Shown here: positions 35,701 to 47,881 of the stretch, one piece after another | Position numbering within the stretch: the first letter of the stretch is position 1 | Layout: each line of letters opens with the position of its first letter | Source: Tolypeutes matacus | Taxonomy: Eukaryota; Chordata; Mammalia; Cingulata; Chlamyphoridae | Reading direction: 5' to 3' | Assembly: GCA_026826555.1 (NCBI GenBank) | Contig: JAKSZT010038599.1 | Span: 1,999,634-2,063,633, forward strand | DNA length: 64,000 bases | Program-made: the position numbers and the translations under genes | Notes under the pieces: model-generated | Told to the model about the DNA's origin: nothing | The model's input: the letters and a program-made list of their open reading frames with translations, nothing else | The model's database searches: none

Positions 35701-36639
35701 GATTGCCCTAAAGAGATTAAAATACCATGCTGGCTATCCAGATTACACTATGTGCCCATGAAAAATAAAATTCCTTCCATTCATTTATGTTTTTCCTTTT
35801 TCTTATTTTCACTTTGCTCTGGTTTCTGCTCTGTTTTACCAGTCTGTCTCCTATATACTCTGTTTTGTGGGAAACAATTATCCTGCTCTACCATAAATTT
35901 CTTCTTTAAAATTCACTGCATCTCTTTCCTTAGTACAAACTAGTTCTTTTCCAAAGATATTGATTTACCTGAGTTCTCTTAAAGTGAGTGATAATCATGT
36001 TTCTCCTCAGGGTCGAGAGTATGTTTCAGCTTCATCTTTACTGTGTATGGAGTTGTTTTTTTTTTTTTAATTCTCTTTTGTAATTTCTGCTTCTCTTTTT
36101 AAATTCACAGTTTTTGTAAGTTACTTGCTATTCCAATCATCCACTTTCACTGGATTTAGTTACTTCCATACCAGATTTCTGACCACACACTCAACTTCAT
36201 TGAAAACTGTAGCATTATATTTATACTATTCCTCTTTACCCAAAGTCCTACCATGACCATGGATGGCTTCATTCATTTGTTCATTCACACAAACAGGAGA
36301 TCCATTACAAAGTTTCAATGAATACATCAATTCCAAATGCACTGTGGTCTCTCTGGCTCTGAGCTTTGAACTTGCTGTTCCCCAATCATCATCTGGCTAA
36401 TCCTGATGATATTGTAATATTTTATCAAAAGTGACAGCTTTTCCAAAAGTTCTTTCCATGCAAGGAAATGACAACTGCATCGTTTTGCTTGCTCACATAA
36501 AATAATATTTAACACAGTCTGTCTTTTACATATCCATCCCTTTCACTTGAAAATTCAATTAGTCTACCACCAAAATAAATTAAGAACAAACCCCACTGTT
36601 CTTAGCAAAGCAACTTAACTAAAAATTAAAGTTAAATGG
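35701..36639. other. unique sequence, nothing recognised
   Basis: AT-rich DNA. The short frames at 35692-35943 and 36327-36515 show no domain. No repeat is assigned with confidence. Confidence 0.35.
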
Positions 36640-37195
36640 TTTTTACTCCACTGCTCAAAATCTTCCAGCATCTTGCCCTCCTACTCAGTAAAAATCGAAG
36701 GTCTTTCCGTGGGCTAGAACTTTATACATCACTAACCCTCTTCCTCTCTCCATGTCTGTGACCTCCATACTAGCCTCATTGCTTTTTGCAAGTGCATCAG
36801 ACAAGTTTGCTCTCTCTTATTAATTGTATTTACTATTCCTTCTGTCTAGAACATCCATTTTCTTTATATTTGCACATTTTTTCTCACTTCTTTCAAAATT
36901 TTACTCAAAGAACATGCCTTAATTGAGGACTTCCCTGGACATCCAATAAAATTAAAAATAATCTCCACCCTGGCATGTCTACTGTCTTTTATCCTGTTTT
37001 ATTTTTCCTTTGTAACACTTATTACCATCAGATATGTATTTATTGTGCTATTTTCTGTATTGCTATTATAATGCAATAGTATGTAAGTTTTCTGTACTCA
37101 GGTATTTCATGTCTTCTTCATTTCTGCGTTCCAAGAAATGTAGTGGGTACAATGTAAGTGTGCAATAAATATTTGTTAAATGATTTTTTTGTTTG
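36640..37195 (+). mobile_element. L2 LINE 3' end
   Basis: Follows the L2 3' consensus: 'tccactgctcaaaatcttcc', 'tccatgtctgtgacctccat', 'attccttctgtctagaac', 'gaggacttccctggacatcc', 'ctgttttatttttcctttgt', ending 'gtgcaataaatatttgttaa'. Strongly diverged, as expected for a repeat predating the placental radiation. Confidence 0.8.
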
Positions 37196-37980
37196 GGCTT
37201 CTTTATAGTCTCTACCTCTTAATATAGAATTATTCCCATAAGTTTTAAAGAGTAAGTATAAAATCCTGGTACACCTTCAAATGATTAAAATTCTGTATTT
37301 AATGGAAAAATTTAAAAGCAAAATGAACAGCTTAATGCTACTATGTGGAGACAAAGGGGAATATGTTTTCTGCAGTTTAGTAGTGAAATTCTATTACAGA
37401 ATTTCTTTATAAGCCTGCACTAATATACTATAATAGGCCCTTGTACATTGCAATTATACAAACAGGTTGGGATTTTATATCCTTTTTGTGATTAATCGCT
37501 GGATCATTTAATTCCTTAGGAGCATTATAGCATTTAGAGTTTTCATGCTCAACAAATCTATTAGGGTTCCTACTTTTCTTATTCAAACTGGGAAATTATC
37601 TTGGTTTTAAGCTAAAGGCTGATTTCTAGGAATAAATTGTATTAAGTCAAATTCTGAATTTTGTTAAATTTTCAAGCAAATCATTGATAAAAGTCTTTTT
37701 TTAGAAAAATGTTTATTACAAAGTCCAAAATTATGTAGCATTTATTTGTTATTCTAAATGTCTCTATATCATTTAGTGATAGAATCCATCTTTACTCAAA
37801 GTCAAAATATTGCCACTTCAGTTCCTACCACAGATTATATGGTGTGGAATTCAGCATAATTAAAAGTTTTTATGTGGTTGATATGTAATTAATTTTTTTT
37901 AAAAAAACAGCATATTTTGATTAAAAAGTAATGTTATTTTCATTAAAATTATTGTGGTAACATGTAACAAAAATTTTGCA
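37196..37980. other. unique AT-rich DNA
   Basis: No repeat or gene recognised. The 37440-37600 part lacks repeat signatures and might be conserved noncoding sequence. Confidence 0.3.
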
Positions 37981-37984
37981 TTTT

Positions 37985-38310
37985 AAACACTTTTAAGTAT
38001 AAAATTCTGGCATTAATTCCACTTACAATGTTGTTCTACCATCATCACCATCTATTTTTCAAAGTTTTCATTGCCACAAACAGAAACTCTGCACCTATTA
38101 ATCAATATCTCCCATTTGCCTCACACCCCCAGCCCCTGGCAATCTATGGTATACTCTTTGTCTCCAAGAATCTTAGGTATTCCATATAAAAGAACCATAC
38201 AATAATTGTACCTCTGTGTCTGGTGTATTTTATCCAGCATAATCTTTATAAGACTCATCCATATTGTAGCATGTGTCAAAATCTCATTCCCCTTATTTTA
38301 GTTGGACTAA
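37985..38310 (-). mobile_element. old L1 3' UTR fragment, minus strand
   Basis: 'accatcatcaccatctattt', 'cagaaactctgcacctatta', 'cagcccctggcaatctatgg' and 'atattgtagcatgtgtcaaa' are the reverse of a well-known L1M 3' UTR. Confidence 0.75.
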
Positions 38311-38314
38311 GGGC

Positions 38315-38885
38315 TGTCATTACAGAGTTTCGAAATGTGTTGGCTTTTATAAAAGGGATTTATTTGGAGGTAAAAACTGACAGTTCCAAGGTTGTGAATA
38401 GTCCAAATTGAGGTGACGTGAGAGGTGTTTTCTCACCAAAATCAACTTCCACATGTTGAAGCAAGATGCCTGCCAGTCTCTGCCAAGGTCTCCAACTTTC
38501 TGTAGTTGTAGGCAAACCTGGCATAGTGCTTGTCTTTTTCCAGGCCTTATCTCTTTGGGACTCAGCTCCTTGAGCTTCTTGGGGCCTTCTCTCTTTGCAG
38601 CTCAGCTGTGGGCAAAAACCTCTCACATGGCAGCATCAAACATGGCAGTTCCATTTTCTTGTCTCTTTTTGTGTTTCCATTTATATCAGACCCAGCAAGG
38701 AGGCGGGCACTCAACCTGAGTCAGGCCTCACTGATATGGTTGAATCAAAAGTCCTAAATCTATCTTATCAAGTAATCTAATCAAGGTTCCTCGGTTGAAT
38801 TTAATGTAATCAAATGGTACTACACCCAAAGGAATAGATGAGTTTACAAACATAATCTTTCTTTTTTGGGGATTCATAAATTAAT
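38315..38885 (-). mobile_element. MaLR/ERVL-type solo LTR, minus strand
   Basis: 'gtgttggcttttataaaagg', 'gacagttccaaggttgtgaa', 'ggttgaatttaatgtaatca', 'acccaaaggaatagatgagt' read as the reverse of an LTR distinct from LTR-X but of similar size. Overlapping plus-strand frames of 60-88 codons here are chance frames in a GC-richer LTR. Confidence 0.65.
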
Positions 38886-38889
38886 CTCA

Positions 38890-39120
38890 TATTGCTATAC
38901 CTCTTATGGCCAAATAGTATACAATTTTCTTTATATTAGATGTGCTAAGAGTTTTTATCATAAATGAGTGTTCAGTTTTATCAAATATTTTTTCAGCATC
39001 TATTGTTATGATTAGGTGTTTTATCTTAATATGTTAATATGATGAATAACTGATTAATTTTCTAATATTTCATAATTTGCTTACATGAGTAAATGCCATT
39101 TGGATATAATATACTGTCTG
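38890..39120 (-). mobile_element. L1 ORF2 RT-region fragment, minus strand
   Basis: 'tttttcagcatctattgtta' with 'atgattaggtgttttatctt' is the reverse of the RT motif A region (IDAEKAF). Only about 230 bp present. Confidence 0.65.
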
Positions 39121-39124
39121 TTTA

Positions 39125-39320
39125 TCTATTTATTTTTTAATTAGAGAAGTTATTTACAGAAAAATCATACATAAAATACTGAGTTCCCATATACCACAGT
39201 AATATTAACACCTTGCATATATTTGTTACAATTCATGAAAGAACTTTTTAAATAATTGTATTATTAACTATAGGCCATCATTTAAAATAGGATTCACTGT
39301 GTAGTAAAGTCTTATGTATG
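39125..39320 (-). mobile_element. L1 3' UTR (type A) fragment
   Basis: 'ttttttaattagagaagtta' then 'gttcccatataccacagtaa' and 'taggccatcatttaaaatag' resemble 14.2-14.6 kb. Diverged. Confidence 0.6.
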
Positions 39321-39339
39321 TTTTAAAATGCTTATTCTA

Positions 39340-40650
39340 GTAACATATATACAATCTAAAATTTCTCCTTTTGGCAACATTCACACACACACACACACAC
39401 ACATATATCACAGTGTTCTTAATTATATTCATGATGTTGTGTGACCATCAATATGGTCCATTACCTAAACTTTACAATCAACCCAAATAGAAACTCCATG
39501 CAATTTAAGCATTAATCGCTTAATGCTGATTGCCTACTCCTACCCTGGCTCCTGGTAACCTGCATTCTAGGTTACCTATGATTTTGCATATTCAAATTCT
39601 TTCATATCAGTGAGGTCATACAATATTTTTCCAATTGTGTCTGGCTTATTTCAATCAAAATGATGTCTTCTAGGTTCATCAATATTATCATATGTTTCAG
39701 AACTTCATTACTTTTTATGGCTGAATAATAATGCATTGAATGTATATACCACATTTTATTTCTCCTTTCATTGTCAATGGACACTTGAGTTGTTTCCATC
39801 TTGCAGCAATTGCAGATAGTGCCACCATTAACATTTTTGTGCAAGTATCTATTTGAGTTCCAACTTTTAATTTTTTTGTGGGATTGTGGGGTCATATTGT
39901 ATTTCTATACTTAATTTTCCAAGGAATTGCCAAACTGTTTTCCATAATGGCTACAACATTTTACATTTTTACCAGCAATGAATGAGTGTTCTTATTTCTC
40001 TAAAACTTGTAATTTCCTGATTTTTTAAAAAGGAGAAGCCATGCTAGTGTGTGAAATGGTATCTCATTGGGGTTTTGATTTGCATTTCCCTAATAGATAA
40101 TAATGTCGAGCAACGTTTCATGTGCCTTTTGGCCATTTGTATATCCTCTTTGAAGAAATGTCGATTCACGTCTTTTGCCTATTTTTAAATTGGATTATTT
40201 ATCTTTTTCTTGTTGAGTTGAAGGATTTCTTAATATATTCTGGATATTAAGCCCTTATCAAATATGTGGTTTCCAAATATTTTCACCCTTGAGTAGGTTG
40301 TCTTTTCACCTTTATGATAAAGTCCTTTGAGGAACAAAAGTTTTTAATTTAGTGAGGTTCCATTTATTTATTTTTTGTTTTGTGGCTTGTGATTTGGGTG
40401 CTAAAAACCATTGTCTGATTTAAGATCATGAAGATGCTTCCCCAAATTTCCTTCTAAGAGTTTTATAGTCCTGGTTATTATAATTAGGTATTTGATCCAT
40501 TTTGAGTTAAATTTTTGTATATGGTGTGAGATAGGGGTTATAGTTAATACTTTTTCATGTGTATATCCATTTTCTCCAGCACCTTTTGTTGAAGAGACTA
40601 TTCTTTCCCAATTGAAAAACTTGACAGCCTTGTCAAAAATCAGTTGGCCA
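39340..40650 (-). mobile_element. old L1 3' UTR and ORF2 end, part 1 of a split copy
   Basis: Reverse of an L1 3' UTR ('atggctgaataataatgcat', 'cttgagttgtttccatcttg', 'aactgttttccataatggct', 'ttgatttgcatttccctaat') running into the ORF2 C-terminus ('caccttttgttgaagagact'). A (AC)n run lies at about 39383-39402. It continues at 44115 after the L1 inserted at 40651-44100. Confidence 0.85.
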
Positions 40651-43600
40651 ACTCTGGCCCATTTTGATCTGTATGGCTTAGTTTGCAGCCCACACCTGCA
40701 GCTCCATCCTTACTCCAGACAAGGGAAGAAGGGGCATGAAGCTTCATCAGTTTCTCCAGGCAACTAGAGATGGTCTTGGCCTGCATAACTTGGATTACTA
40801 CACATGGTTGTGACTTTGTCCCTACTCCTGGCAGAGGAGAAAGGTTGGAAAAGCTTTATCAGTTTCACAGCTTACAGTATGAAATATATCCTTGTCTCCT
40901 ACTACACAACCAGCAAGGGAGAAAGGACAAGAAAATCCCAAACTAAAGAGAGAAACTGCACCTAGAATAAATACATCTAGTTAGCCAGATGACAAGACAC
41001 CCCCCCACACACAAATTATGATCCATACTGAAAAGAGGAAGATATGATCCAGTCAAAGAAACAAGATAAGCCTCCAGATGACATAAGGGAGTTGAGACAA
41101 CTAATCATAGATGTTTAAATGAATCTTCTTAATAAATCCAATGAGATGACTAAAGATAATAAGGATAATAAGAAGACCCTGGGTGAGCAGAAAGAAGAAT
41201 TTAAAAGCATACATAGAAAAATAGCAGATCTTATGTGAATGAAAGGTGCAATAAATGAAATTAAAAATACATTTGAAGCATATAACAGCAGATTTGAGGA
41301 ACTAGAAGAAAGGATCAGTGAACTTGAAGACATGGCTTCCAAATGTGAACATGCAAAAGAATAGAAAAAGGAAAGAATGTAAAAGATTTAACAGGGTCTT
41401 AGGGAAATAAATGATAACAAGAGATGTGCAAACATACATGTCATGGGGTCCCAGAAGGGAAAGAGAAGGGAAAAGTGGCAGAAGGATTATTCGAAGAAAT
41501 AATGTTAGAAAATTCCCCAACCTTATTGAGGGATATAGGTATCCATGCCCAAGAAACAAACACAACATATCTCCAGCTGAATAAATCCAAATAGTACTAT
41601 ACGAGGCACATACTAATAAGAATGTCAAATGCCAAAGACAAGGAGAGAATTCTGAGAGCAGCAAGATAAAAGTGATGTATCACATACAAGGGATACCCAA
41701 TAAGATTAAGTGCTGATTTCTCATCAGAAATCATGGAGACAAGAAGAAAGAGGTATGATATATTTAAGATACTGCAAGAGAAAAACTGCAGCCAAGAATA
41801 TTATATCTGTAAAATTGTCCTTCAAAAATGAGGGTTAGTTTAGAATATTCACGTATAAACAGAAACTGAAAGAATTTGTAACCACAAGACAAACTTTGCA
41901 GGAAATACTAAGGGGTGTACTACAGCCTGAAAAGAAAAGACAGGACAGAAAAGCTTGGAAGTCTAGAAATGAAGATTTTATCAGTAAAAGTAACTAAAAG
42001 TGGAAAAAGAGTAATGAAAATAAAATATGACAGATAAAACCCAAAGGACAAAGTGGGTTTTAGTAATAACATTGAATATTAATGGATTAAACTTCCCAAC
42101 CAAAAGACATAGAGTGATGGAATGGATAAGAAAATATGAGCCATTTATATGCTGCCTAAAAGATAGTCACCATAGACACAAGAATACCAATAGATTGAAA
42201 GTGAAAAGCTGGAAAAAGATATTCCAAATATGCAGTAACCAAAAAAAACCAAAAACAAACAAACAAACAAACAAACAAAAAACAAAAACAACAACACTGG
42301 AGTAGCTACACTCATATCAGATGAAATAGACTTTAAAAGCAAAATTGTTATTAGAGACAATGAAAGAAAGTATATGTATCAATAAAAAGGACAATTTATC
42401 AGGAAGAAATAATAATCATAAATGTATGTGCATCTGACAAGCATGCCTTAAATTACATGAGGCAAATACTGGCAAAACTGAAGGGGGAAATAGATATCTC
42501 TACAATAATAGTTGGATACTTCAATACACCACTCTCAGCATTGGATAAAACATCTGGGCATAGGATCAGTACAGAAACAGAGACCTTGAATAATATGATA
42601 TATAGACTAAACCTATCAAACATATACAGAACATTGCACTCCAAAACAGCATGATATACAATCTTCTCAAGTGCTCATGGCTCTTGGTCCAGAACAGATG
42701 ATATGTGAGTCCAAAAGCAGTTCTCAGTAAGTTCAACAAGACTGAAATTATACAAAGCACTTTCTCTGATCATAATGGAATAAAGTTGGAAATAAACAAC
42801 AGGCAAAAAGGGAAGATTCACAAGTATGTGGAGATTAAACACTCTCTTAAATAAAATAATCAGTGGGTCAAAGAAGAAATTGTGAGACAAATCAATACAT
42901 ATCTTGAGATGAATGAGAGTGAGAACACAACATTTCAGAACCTATGGGATGCAACAAATGCAGTGCTGAGAGGGAAATTTATATCCCTCAATGCTTACAT
43001 TAAAAAAGAAGAAAGAACTAAAACCAATGACCTAAATACACGGCTGGAGGAAATAGAAAAAGAATAGCAAACTATTCCCACAGCAAGCAGAAGTAATAAA
43101 GATTAGAACAGAAATACATGAAATTGTAAGGGGAAAAAAAAAAAAAAACACAATAGAGAGAATTAACCAAACGAAAATTTTTACACCAATGTCATATTAG
43201 TGTTACTCACCATTGCCAAAAGATGGAAACAACTGAAGTGTCCATCAACTGATGAATGAATAAACAAAATGTGGTATACACATAAGACAGAATAATATTC
43301 TGCTGTAAGAAGAATTGAAATTGGGACACATATGATAACATGGATGAAACTTGAAGACATTATTTCTTAAAGTGAAATAAGCCAGACACAAAAGGACAAA
43401 TGTTGCATGGTCTCACTAATTTGAACTAAATATGAAGAATAAACACATGGAGTTAAAGCCTAGAATATAGTTATTAGGAGATAAGAGGAGGGCTGAGAAG
43501 AGATACTGATGCTTAATTATGTAGAAGTCTTAATTAACTTGACTGTAGAAGTGTGGAAATTGATAGAGTTGGTGGTAACACATAATAATGAGTAGAGCTA

Positions 43601-44100
43601 ACAAAACTGGTTTATAAATGAGATTGTGGCTGAAAGGGTAATCAAGGGATATAAATGTCAATTTTAAAAAAGTTAGAGAATAATCTAAGGATTGAATAGT
43701 AGCTCCAGAAATGTATGAGAATCATGATCAATAGTACAAATAAAAGAATGTCCTTCTGTGAAGTAAAGCAAATGTATATCACTATTGCAAGGTGGTAAGT
43801 ATGTGGAGAAGCATGGAAAAATACAATTAATGTAACCTATAGACTATAGTTAGCAGCAATACTGTAATATACCTGCATCAATGACAAAGGTGTACTGTGT
43901 TAATTATAGGGGGTATGGAAAAATGTATGAAATATACATTATATACCATAGTTAGTGGTAATAGTCTGATGATATTATCTCATAATCTGTAACAAATGTT
44001 CCACACGAATGTAGTGTGTTGGTGGAGGAGTGTTGTTTTGGAATTCCACACATGTGCATGATTATTTTGTAAGTTACTCCTCTAATAAAAAAAAAAAATT
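40651..44100 (+). mobile_element. L1 with ORF2 internally deleted (ORF1 plus endonuclease only)
   Basis: Bracketed by aaatcagttggcca (40637-40650) and aaatcaattggcca (44101-44114), one mismatch. Order: 5' leader to about 41110, broken ORF1 (about 41110-41980; 'atactgcaagagaaaaactg', 'aaaattgtccttcaaaaatg'), intergenic spacer, ORF2 N-terminus with endonuclease (42027-43130; LNINGLN). It then jumps at an A-run (43133-43148) to the 3' UTR ('ccattgccaaaagatggaaa') and ends in a poly(A) tail (about 44086-44098). The whole RT and C-terminal domain are missing. In the endonuclease, the usual QETH reads KDSH and the usual GDFN reads GYFN, so catalytic residues are lost. A leftover (AAAC)n run is at 42240-42290. 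Confidence 0.85.
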
Positions 44101-44114
44101 AAATCAATTGGCCA

Positions 44115-45245
44115 TTGATGTGAGTCTACTTCTGAACTCTCAATTCAATTCCATTGTTTCATGTATCAATCCTTTTGCCAGGACCATGCTGTTTTGAACA
44201 CAGTAGATTTGTAATAAGTTTTAAAGTCAAGAAGTGAGTCCTCCAACTTTATTCCTCTTTTTCAAGATGGTTTTGGCTATTTTTGGTTCCTTACCCTTCC
44301 GAATAAATTTAATGATAGGCTTTTCCATTTATGCAAAGAAGGCTGTTGAAATTTCTATTGGAATTGTATTGAATCTCTAAACCACTTTGGTTAGAATTGA
44401 CATTTTAACAATATTTAATCTTCCAATGCATGAGCATGGAATGTCCTTCCACTTATTTAGATCTTTTTCATTACATTTAGCAAAGTTTTGTAAATTTCTG
44501 TGTACAAATCCTTTACATTCTTCATAGTTTTATTCCTAGATATTTCATTCTTTTAGATGCTTTTGTAAATGGATTTTTTCTTGATTTCTCCCCAGATTGC
44601 TCGTTATTAGTTTACAGAAAAATTACTGGGAAACACTACTGATTTTTGTGTGTTGATCTTCTACCCTACCACTTTGATGAATTTGTAATTATTAGCTTTA
44701 TGAACTATGTTGTAGATATTTTGGGACATTCTATATTTATATATAGGATCATGTCATCTGTAGTTAAAGTTTCACTTTTCATTTCTAATTTGGATGTCTT
44801 TCATTTCTTTTTCTTGCCTAATTTCTCTAGTTAGAACTTCCAGTACAATATTCAGTAATGGTAATGACAGTGGGCATCCTTTTCTTATTCTAGATCTTAG
44901 AGGGAAAGATTTCAGGCTTTCACCATTGAGTATGATGTTACCTGTGGGTTTTTCATATATGCCCTTTATCATGTTGAGAAAATTGCCTTGTATTCCTATT
45001 TTTCTAAGTGATTTTGTTAAAAAAAATGCTGGATTTTGTCAAATGCCTTTTCTGAAAAAGAGGGGAAGAAAAAGACATGATCATGTGTTTTTTCCCTTTG
45101 CCTTGTTAATGTATTTTATTACATTCATTGATCTTCTTAAGCTGAACTACCACATATAACTGGAATCAATCTCAATAGATGACAGGGTATAATTTTTAAT
45201 GTGCTGTTGGACTTGAATTGCTCTTTTTGGTGAGGATTTTGCATG
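44115..45245 (-). mobile_element. old L1 ORF2, part 2 of the split copy
   Basis: Continues 39340-40650 across the insertion. The reverse ORF2 is recognisable at 44170-44240, 44640-44700 and 44860-45000. A minus-strand frame (44972-44772) reads GIYEKPTGNIILNGE and GCPLSLPL, i.e. the region before and at RT motif B. The FADD box region (near 44755) is decayed to TTDDM. The copy ends near 45245. Confidence 0.85.
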
Positions 45246-45249
45246 TATT

Positions 45250-47880
45250 GTTTTTTCTTCTATTCAGCATTTGTGGAGTCCTTCTCCAGTTTCTATTACC
45301 CTCCTGAGTTCCAAGCAAGTGGAATTTGTTCTTTTATTTGTTGTTTCTGAGGGAAGAGTTTTCTAGGAGATGTCTTACATCACAATGATGATGACCAAAG
45401 ATAATGTTTTAAGAGTTATTTGGAAATTTGAAATTATCATATTTCTTTTATTTTTTAATTTATATTTTCTAATATTTTGTCTTTGGCAGTGTCTGCAATA
45501 AAAAGAGAAGGGTTATAAAAAATAAAGTTAAGATTCTCTTTTGTATCCCAAAACCATAATTAATTATATATTAGTTTGTCATAAAAGTTGAAATATTTAA
45601 AATATTGAACCCAAAATATTTTATTATTCTTCTGAACATTCACAAAGTTATAATATTTTTGATAGATTGGTACAAACCTATATTTAAATACATTTTATGA
45701 ATATTGCATGGCAAGTAACTGTATTATAGATTGCATATGCCCTGATTTTGAATAAGGGTGTCATCTGTCCATATTTGCTTTCTATAGCCCTTTTTCCTCA
45801 ATATTCTTGGGTAAGGATCCCTTCTTTAGGATGTTATAGAGTCTTTGGAAACTCTGCCTATGGGCACAATCCTATCTACTCTCAACTTCTCAATTTCTAT
45901 AAAACTATTTTGAGACCTACTGCCTGGCTAGGAATTTCCAGGAGTGGCATTTACAGTCTTTATTTGGAATTCACAAAGTTCCTTAAACTAATAACTTTTC
46001 CCAATCTCTTTCCCCACTCCGCACTCTCTTCTCTCTCCTTTTCTCTCCCTTTCCCTTCCCACCCCCCTCCCCGACTGTGCTCTCAAATGCCTATGACAGG
46101 ACTCTTCCATCACTCTAGAGAATTTAGAATTTGAAAACCAAGGACACGAAGAGATTTTTTCTTTTATTTTCCTGTTTAAACATTTTCTTCCTTGTCTTAA
46201 CCCAGATTCCTTAAAAAAGAGAGAGTTCAAGGCTAAGGTTTGTGTGCTAATATTTTCCTGGGAAGTACATTCCAAGGAGTGCAAAAGTGAGGGAAATGGG
46301 CTTATAATCAGGGAAAGAGGAGAATAAATACATGGAAGACCAAAAGCATTTGCAGGTGCAGTCAACTTGTAGCCACTGCCTCTTTAAACTGTTGTTAGAA
46401 CAAAGGGAACCAATTAATTGGACCTCTCCTGCTCCCATTTCTCAAGGTTGGCTTCACTCCTCAATTCTGAGTTGCTTTATCTGCTCCCTTCAGCAAGGAC
46501 TGGAGAAATCAAACCTTAGCCATGCATCTTGGTGCTTCTTCTGAAAAGGAGGGGAAGAAAAAGAGCACCCTGGCAATGATCTCAGTTGGAGTATCTACAT
46601 GGGTTGCTGTAGCTGGATAGAGATTGTGCAGAGCCAGTTATCACAGTGGTGCCTGTGGCAGAACAAGTGGCAAAGACCTTGAGAGAAGTAATACCTCATT
46701 GCTCTGAGATGGTGCAAAAAGGTACCAGTCACATTTCCTTGAGGAGATATTGAATTATATGTTTGACTGGATTCTGGGTAATCTATAGAAAAGAGATAAG
46801 AAATGATCTTTGGGAATACCAATAAATATTGATAAGTTTTGCAAAATATTGTCATGTCTCTTATACATGGTGACCAACATAGTGGCCAACACATAGAAAG
46901 CAGCCAATGCATAGTAGTTAGTGTAAGTTATCATATTTATTATGGCAATTTTTCAAATGCATGCAGTGAGATGGGATAATATAAAGAAGAAATGAATACT
47001 TGTTTTTCTTAAATGTAATATATATTAAAAATTGGAATTATTTTTATTTCCCAAAATATATACCAAGAAATCGAAGCACAAAAAATTAAAAGCTGAAGTC
47101 AAGAAAAAACAAGAGATTGAAAAAATGAATTATTTTCTTATAACTGGAAAATGTGCTATAATATATATCTACAGTAGAGGATAACTTTCTCTGCCTGGAA
47201 TTCAAGGAATATATTGGAGATGCACAGTTGTTACTAATGCTTTGATTCCCTGCTAATAGTTTTCAATCATCAGGCAACTAACTGCTTCATTAAAACACCT
47301 GCTAAGAAACCACCATGGTCTTTTGGAGTTAGACCCATGGCCATGAAATGTAATTAAAAAGCTTCAAAGCCTTGACCATAGTATCATAGTATACAGGGAA
47401 GCTAAGGAGAAGCTGTTCCAGATGAGAGCTGCTCCTTAAGGCAACAAACTGTGGCTTCAGTAGTTCCATCTGTTATATCTGGAAGGTGAATCAGGTAATG
47501 ATTTTGATCTGCAGGGCAATCCACTCTTTCAATTTCACATGCTCAATCCACATTTTAATCATGGGACCTAGTAAGAAAACAAAACAAAATAAAGTGAAAA
47601 AAAGTAGGCTTTTGTGTTTAATGGAAAATTAAATGTAAACTTCATTACAAATTTAAAATACCTTTTATTTTCAAATAAATCATTTTTGTTAGAAAACAAT
47701 ATATAAATTATAATGTTAAGAAATAACAGATAAAAGTTCTAGTAATTTTTTAAAATCCTAGTTTCTTTTCTTTTCTTTTTTAACTCATCGCCCTACTTAT
47801 GAATTAGATTGTGACTATGAATGCTGTATTCACCATGTGATGCCCTGGCTCAATCCCCTGCTTCCTCTTCAGAAATAACT
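45250..47880. other. unique or unassigned intergenic DNA
   Basis: About 2.6 kb without a supported gene. A pyrimidine-rich tract lies at about 45995-46075. Open frames of 105-128 codons (45748-46134, 45988-46365, 46595-46912) overlap one another on opposite strands and show no domain. A 24-base word at 46541-46564 nearly repeats 45051-45074. Confidence 0.35.
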
Positions 47881-47881
47881 G

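Noticed and set aside
42027..43067. Intact L1 endonuclease gene
   Set aside because: Stops and frameshifts interrupt it, and catalytic positions are changed (KDSH for QETH, GYFN for GDFN).
45748..46365. Overlapping frames of 128 (+) and 125 (-) codons
   Set aside because: They overlap on opposite strands over a pyrimidine/purine-rich tract that lacks stops. No splice or start signals or domain support either.
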